Shown piece after piece: positions 21,099 through 24,365 of a stretch of DNA of 24,365 nucleotides. The translations under genes and the position numbers were made by a program. This DNA comes from Flavobacteriales bacterium (GTDB lineage: Bacteria; Bacteroidota; Bacteroidia; Flavobacteriales_F; PHOS-HE28), in NCBI GenBank assembly GCA_020635715.1, contig JACJZG010000027.1, forward strand, positions 1-24,365. The letters are read 5' to 3'. Numbering within the stretch: position 1 is the stretch's first letter; the number at the start of each line of letters is the position of its first letter. The notes under the pieces are model-generated. The model was not told the DNA's origin. It worked only from the letters and a program-made list of their open reading frames with translations, and did not search any database.

Positions 21099-21953
21099 AT
21101 GCGTCATCTGTACCCGACCCTCCTCGCCACCTGCTTTTCCACCGCGCTGTTCGCTCAAGTACCGAACGGCGGATTCGAGAACTGGACAGGCAACGTACCC
21201 AACAGCTGGAGCGTGAACAACATCGCTCCGCTCAACTTCTATGTGGTCACCTCCTCGGCAGATGCGCACAGCGGCGCACTGGCCGCGCGTGGCGAGGTGT
21301 TGGAGAGCCCGATCAGTGCCGGGCAGGCCGTGCCGCCCACCTTGCAGAGCCTCGCCGCGCCCGTGACGCAGGATCCTGCAGCCGTTCAGGGCTGGTACAA
21401 ATTCAGCCCCACCCAGGCCACCACACAGCTGGTCATCGGTGTCACCGTGGTCGATGTGAATAGCCAGATCACCGGCTTCGGTACCCTGCTCCTGACAGAT
21501 GCACAGGCGAGCTACGCGGAGTTCAGCGTGCCCATCGATTACAGCGCCGGTGCGAGCGACCCGGCCGCATCCGTCACCATCTCCTTCCTTATCTCGGACA
21601 ACGTGCCGGCCAACTCCATCGGTTCGTGGTTCCTGCTCGATGATATCAGCTTCGATGGCGCACAAGCCATCTCCGAGCTGGAATGGTCCACCGGCGAGGT
21701 AGGCATGCCCTACCCGATGCCCACCAACGGCGCCAGCACCATCGACCTCACCCTGAACGGCGACGAGCGGATCCGCGTGGATGTGCTCGATGCATCGGGA
21801 CGCGAGGTCGCACAGCTGGTGGATGGTCTGCTGAGCGCAGGCACCCATCGCCTGGTGTGGACGCCTGCGGATGAAGTGGCGGATGGTGCCTACATGGTGC
21901 GCATCCGCTCTGCTGCGGGCGTCGTCACACGACGGATCGTGCTGCTGCGCTGA
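21099..21953 (+). CDS. Secreted beta-sandwich protein with T9SS sorting domain
   Basis: A 284-residue protein: signal peptide (1-~19, ALFAQ), a jelly-roll/carbohydrate-binding-like domain (about 20-190; VPNGGFENWTGNVPNSWSV, AHSGALAARG, VQGWYKFSP, WFLLDDISFDG) and a T9SS type A sorting domain (about 200-284; MPYPMPTNGASTIDLTL, VDVLDASGREVAQLVDG, DGAYMVRIRS). This layout is common among small Bacteroidota surface proteins; there is no catalytic motif. A near-promoter CTACTTTG (21066-21073), one base short of the TAnnTTTG spacing, lies 25 nt before the ATG. It ends 3 bp from the convergent acetyltransferase gene. Confidence 0.85.
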   Translation: MRHLYPTLLATCFSTALFAQVPNGGFENWTGNVPNSWSVNNIAPLNFYVVTSSADAHSGALAARGEVLESPISAGQAVPPTLQSLAAPVTQDPAAVQGWYKFSPTQATTQLVIGVTVVDVNSQITGFGTLLLTDAQASYAEFSVPIDYSAGASDPAASVTISFLISDNVPANSIGSWFLLDDISFDGAQAISELEWSTGEVGMPYPMPTNGASTIDLTLNGDERIRVDVLDASGREVAQLVDGLLSAGTHRLVWTPADEVADGAYMVRIRSAAGVVTRRIVLLR

Positions 21954-21956
21954 GCA

Positions 21957-22508
21957 TCACGCGCTGACCAACCGCCGGTAGATGCACGAGTCCTGGAACA
22001 CCCCGTTCCAGTAGTAGTTCTCCTTCAAGGTGGCCTCGTGTACGAAACCGCTGCGCTCCAACAGGCGGCGCGATGCGCTGTTCGCAGGCTCTGTGATCGC
22101 CTCGATCCGGTGGAAGCCGAAGTGCTCGAAACCGCAGTCCACGCAGCTGGCGAGCGCTTCGGCCATCAGTCCCTTTCCCCAATGGTCGGGGTGGAGCATG
22201 TAGCCGACCTCTGATAGGTGGTGCTCGAGCTTCCAGCGGTAGAAGCCGATGGTGCCGATGAGGTCGGTACTGCCATGAGGCACCATGGCCCAGGTGATCC
22301 CCACCCCGGCCTTCCAGTTGTCCTCGATCCGGGTGATCAGCTCCACCGCATCCTGCAGGGTGCTTGCCATCGGCCGCCCGATGTGGCGCATCACGCGCGG
22401 GTCGCTGCGCATGGCATAGAGCGCATGGGCGTCGTCCTGTGCAATCGGGCGCAGGTCGAGGCGCTCGGTGCGGAGCAGGGGGAATTCGCTGAGGTCGAGG
22501 GTGAGCAT
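21957..22508 (-). CDS. GNAT-family N-acetyltransferase, RimJ/RimL type
   Basis: A 183-residue acetyltransferase. The RimJ/RimL pattern is clear: FPLLRTERLDLRPIAQDDAHALYAMRSDP at the N terminus, LIGTIGFYRWKLEHHLSEVGYMLHPDHWGKGLMAEAL (acetyl-CoA-binding QxxGxG-like region), and HRIEAITEPANSASRRLLERSGFVHEATLKENYYWNGVFQDSCIYRRL. Relatives acetylate ribosomal protein N termini or small amines; the substrate here is not known. ATG 22508 fits the family start; the frame is open to 22769 but the extra part does not resemble a protein domain. A TACCTTCA (22534-22527, minus) lies 18 nt upstream as a possible weak -7 box. Confidence 0.9.
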   Translation of the reverse strand: MLTLDLSEFPLLRTERLDLRPIAQDDAHALYAMRSDPRVMRHIGRPMASTLQDAVELITRIEDNWKAGVGITWAMVPHGSTDLIGTIGFYRWKLEHHLSEVGYMLHPDHWGKGLMAEALASCVDCGFEHFGFHRIEAITEPANSASRRLLERSGFVHEATLKENYYWNGVFQDSCIYRRLVSA

Positions 22509-22774
22509 GCAGAATGGAGAATGGGATGAAGGTATCTCGTCTTCACTTCCACTCGGCCAAGTGATGTCGGAAGCATGGAATGCCTGGGCCATTGCGGCGC
22601 TTCCGCTACTTCCGCGGGGAAGCATCTCCCCGATCACACCTTGTACGTACTGACCGCGGGCCACGTCCATGGCGACATTCCATTGAGGCCTGATCGTGGC
22701 ATCTGATCGGTTGTTTCTGATAAGCTGCCTCCCTTGGTCGCAGCTACGACCAACAACCATCAACCCCACCTGCC
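22509..22774. other. 266-bp divergent intergenic region
   Basis: No supported gene. It holds the start regions of the acetyltransferase (minus) and of the 98-residue protein (plus). A 6-bp hairpin CGGGGA/TCCCCG (22615-22632) and two AATGG units (AGAATGGAGAATGGG, 22511-22525) are the only structures seen. No clear TAnnTTTG match was found for the plus-strand gene. Confidence 0.5.
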
Positions 22775-23071
22775 ATGAACATCCAAGCGTTCACTCACCT
22801 GGCCGGTCCGGAACAACTGAGGACCATCGGCCAACGCGGCATCTTCCTCCTGGAACGTTCAACCAAGGAAGGCCGCTGCCTGTATTACCGCGTCCGCAAC
22901 TTCTATGTGGAACTCCTCTTCCTCGATGGTGCCGATGATCATGTGCAGGTGATGGCCTACACCGTCGGACACCCACGCTTCCTGCGCATGCTTTGCCTGC
23001 TGCCCGCCGCTTCCCAACGATCCATCGCTTCCAAGGCCATGGACAGCCCCCTGTCCTTTGTGTGGAATTGA
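22775..23071 (+). CDS. Hypothetical 98-residue protein
   Basis: A small protein that I do not recognise. It has no signal peptide or membrane segment. The middle looks like beta strands (GIFLLERST, CLYYRVRNFYVELLFLDG, HVQVMAYTVGH), followed by a short helix (FLRMLCLLPA) and a Ser/Ala-rich tail. The pattern of alternating hydrophobic residues resembles a small mixed alpha/beta domain. The ATG at 22775 is preceded by CCCACCTGCC, with no SD. It is flanked by a divergent acetyltransferase gene and a downstream barrel gene 130 bp away, so it is probably monocistronic. Codon use looks like that of neighbours, and coding is plausible but not proven. Confidence 0.6.
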   Translation: MNIQAFTHLAGPEQLRTIGQRGIFLLERSTKEGRCLYYRVRNFYVELLFLDGADDHVQVMAYTVGHPRFLRMLCLLPAASQRSIASKAMDSPLSFVWN

Positions 23072-23201
23072 GACGGTGCAGCGTGCATCGCTTTTCCCGA
23101 ACCATCGCCTGCTGTGGCGCCCGCTTCCCAACGGATATCAAAGACCACGATTGAACGACCATTGGCCCAGCCCTTGCCGGTCCGCTTACCAAACATGATC
23201 C

Positions 23202-23825
23202 ATGCGCAACATCACCCTCTCCTTGCTTCTGATCTCTGCCGCGCTCACCGCACAAGCCCAGGGCCCCCACGTAGGGGTGAAGGCCGGCCTGAATGTGAGC
23301 AACCTCTACGCCGGTGAGGTGAATGATTACAACGCGCGACTCGGTTTCAACGCCGGTGTGATGGGGCGCACGAGCACCGACGCTCCATTCGGCCTGCAGG
23401 TGGAGTTGCTCTACAGCACGAAGGGCAACAACACCCGGTACACGGGTGTGTTCGGGCTGGTGGACCAGGAGGTCCAGTTCGACTTGAACTACCTGGAGCT
23501 GCCGGTCCTGGCCTGCTTCCGTTTCGCGGAGAATGCGCTCGAGCTGCAGGTGGGCGCCTACGGTGCATACCTCCTCAGCTCGAACGTGAGCACGAGCGGC
23601 GATCTGGGCAATGGCAGCGAGCCGGTGGACTTGGATAACCTGGCAAGCATCGATGCGGGCCTTGCCGGTGGACTCGCCTTCAACGCAGGCCCGGCACAGC
23701 TCGGCGCGCGCTATTCGCTCGGACTCGTTCAGGTCGCAGACAGCGATGGTGCTGAACTGCTGCTGGGTGATGCGAAGAACTCCTGCCTCCAGGTGTTCGT
23801 GGCTTTCGGGATCCCTGGGGAGTAG
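23202..23825 (+). CDS. PorT-like outer-membrane beta-barrel protein
   Basis: A 207-residue protein: signal peptide (1-~19, LTAQAQ), then an eight-strand barrel of the Bacteroidota PorT/OmpW-like 'outer membrane protein beta-barrel' type. Strands are visible as alternating patterns: HVGVKAGLNVSNLY, ARLGFNAGVMGRTS, FGLQVELLYSTKG, FDLNYLELPVLACFRF, LELQVGAYGAYLLS, DAGLAGGLAFNAG, QLGARYSLGLVQV, and the closing LQVFVAFGIP. 'KAGLN.SN' and 'LNYLELPVL' are hallmarks of this family. True PorT takes part in T9SS function, but many relatives do not, so the role stays open. The gene has an ordinary length and stands alone. Confidence 0.85.
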   Translation: MRNITLSLLLISAALTAQAQGPHVGVKAGLNVSNLYAGEVNDYNARLGFNAGVMGRTSTDAPFGLQVELLYSTKGNNTRYTGVFGLVDQEVQFDLNYLELPVLACFRFAENALELQVGAYGAYLLSSNVSTSGDLGNGSEPVDLDNLASIDAGLAGGLAFNAGPAQLGARYSLGLVQVADSDGAELLLGDAKNSCLQVFVAFGIPGE

Positions 23826-23888
23826 GTAGCCTGTGCAGAAGGTCTGAACAGCAACGCACGGGACTGGTCAACTAGAACAAATGGCAGC

Positions 23889-23993
23889 ATGAGCGCCGAG
23901 CCCCCGAAGTACAAGCTGGGCACCTACCGTGTCTTCGCCTTCATCGTGCTCGTAGCACTGCTGTTCGCCATGCTCATTTGGACCATGGGCTGA
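23889..23993 (+). CDS. Putative 34-residue single-pass membrane protein
   Basis: A short frame encodes a basic N terminus (MSAEPPKYKLGTYR) and one clear transmembrane helix (VFAFIVLVALLFAMLIW), ending TMG. The composition is that of a real small membrane protein, and codon use matches the GC-rich neighbours. It begins 63 bp after the barrel gene and ends 20 bp before the convergent response-regulator gene. No SD is visible. Because of its length, coding is not certain; it may be a regulatory or complex-stabilising microprotein. Confidence 0.5.
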   Translation: MSAEPPKYKLGTYRVFAFIVLVALLFAMLIWTMG

Positions 23994-24013
23994 GCGCGTG
24001 AGGTGCCATGGCC

Positions 24014-24365
24014 TTACGCCGACCGCTCGGGCAACGCGCGCAGCAATTCGTTCACCACGGCGCGGCCGATCGGTTTGATCAGGTGCTTGTCGAAGCCGGC
24101 GTCCATGGCCTTCTGCACATCCTCTTCCTGGCCCCAGCCCGTCAGCGCCACCATCACAAGGCGGTCGTCCGTGTGTTCGGCCCGGATCGCGCGGCAGGCC
24201 TCATAGCCGTTCATCACCGGCATGCCGATGTCCATGAGCACCACTTCCGGCTGGAAGCCCTTCACGAGCTCCACCCCGGCCTTGCCATCGTGCGCCACCT
24301 CCACGGTGTGCCCGTTGTTGCGCAGCAGGATCGCGAGGATGTGCGCCGCGTCCTCGTTGTCATCC
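24014..24365 (-). CDS. Response-regulator receiver domain (start lies outside the window)
   Basis: The frame is open to the right edge (24365), so the protein's N terminus is missing; about 116 C-terminal residues are visible. They form a complete CheY-like receiver domain: acidic pair DDNEDAA at the edge, phospho-acceptor Asp in VVLMDIGMPVMNGYEA, switch Thr in VALTGWG, and Lys in HLIKPIGR. The end, LLRALPERSA, comes soon after the domain, so the receiver is C-terminal. This and the DDNEDAA start suggest the last domain of a hybrid histidine kinase, although a short stand-alone response regulator is possible. The valine GTG at 24304 is not the true start because the domain's first acidic residues lie upstream of it. 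Confidence 0.88.
   Translation of the reverse strand, partial: DDNEDAAHILAILLRNNGHTVEVAHDGKAGVELVKGFQPEVVLMDIGMPVMNGYEACRAIRAEHTDDRLVMVALTGWGQEEDVQKAMDAGFDKHLIKPIGRAVVNELLRALPERSA

Noticed and set aside
20273..21100. N-terminal extension of the nuclease gene
   Set aside because: Antisense to the cupin gene and would bury the lipoprotein signal that starts at 20272.
22509..22769. N-terminal extension of the acetyltransferase
   Set aside because: Gly/Ser-rich without domain features; family similarity begins right after ATG 22508.
23080..23095. Weak AGCG/CGCT hairpin with TTTT after the 98-residue gene
   Set aside because: The stem is only 4 bp, too weak to call a terminator.
1..24365. tRNA or rRNA genes, insertion sequences, prophage genes
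   Set aside because: No cloverleaf-like T-loop sequences, rRNA-like stretches, transposase motifs or terminal inverted repeats with target duplications were seen on either strand by eye.

Overview
This 24.4 kb window looks like chromosomal DNA of a high-GC Bacteroidota bacterium, plausibly a Flavobacteriales-like lineage (the lineage is inference). Four predicted secreted proteins end in type IX secretion (T9SS) sorting domains, a PorT-like barrel and a TonB C-terminal-like domain are present, and many genes are preceded by matches to the Bacteroidota -7 promoter element TAnnTTTG. Shine-Dalgarno sequences are mostly absent. No tRNA, rRNA, insertion sequence, phage gene or CRISPR array was seen. 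All intergenic gaps are under 300 bp.

Layout. (1) 1-772, plus: 3' part of an iron/cobalamin-type ABC substrate-binding protein. (2) 766-6161, minus: a tightly packed block read from right to left: pRiA4b ORF-3-like protein with an acidic tail, miaA, a GT-C-like membrane protein, a small TPR protein, a YdcF/SanA-family protein with a large insertion, a DinB-family protein and an Mpo1-like protein. (3) 6233-7414, plus: secreted alpha/beta hydrolase with a T9SS tail. (4) 7418-8884, minus: CCA-adding-type nucleotidyltransferase with HD domain, divergent from a small Cys-rich TonB-C-like protein (8948-9385). (5) 9365-12483, minus: operon dapD, CorC/HlyC-type CBS membrane protein, GT9 glycosyltransferase. 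(6) 12578-14876, plus: ruvX, a heptamer-based inverted repeat, then def, TPR lipoprotein and thioredoxin-like protein with 4-bp overlaps. (7) 14978-19345, plus: T9SS multidomain protein, histone H1-like Lys/Ala-rich protein, a lipoprotein made of a 39-bp tandem repeat, a strong hairpin and a second T9SS hydrolase. (8) 19382-24365: lipoprotein DRGH nuclease (minus), cupin (plus), T9SS beta-sandwich protein (plus), RimJ/RimL-type acetyltransferase (minus), an orphan 98-residue protein, a PorT-like barrel and a 34-residue membrane protein (all plus), and a response-regulator receiver domain running off the right edge (minus).

The genes mix housekeeping (miaA, CCA enzyme, dapD, ruvX, def) with envelope and secretion functions. 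No single undescribed system stands out clearly. The most interesting items are a recurring pattern of promoter elements only 4-20 nt from start codons (short-leader or leaderless transcripts), a soluble Cys-rich TonB-C look-alike of lower GC, a YdcF-family protein with a ~110-residue insertion, an inverted array of 7-bp units between ruvX and def, and the H1-like gene next to a recently expanded Asp/Asn/Gly repeat lipoprotein.
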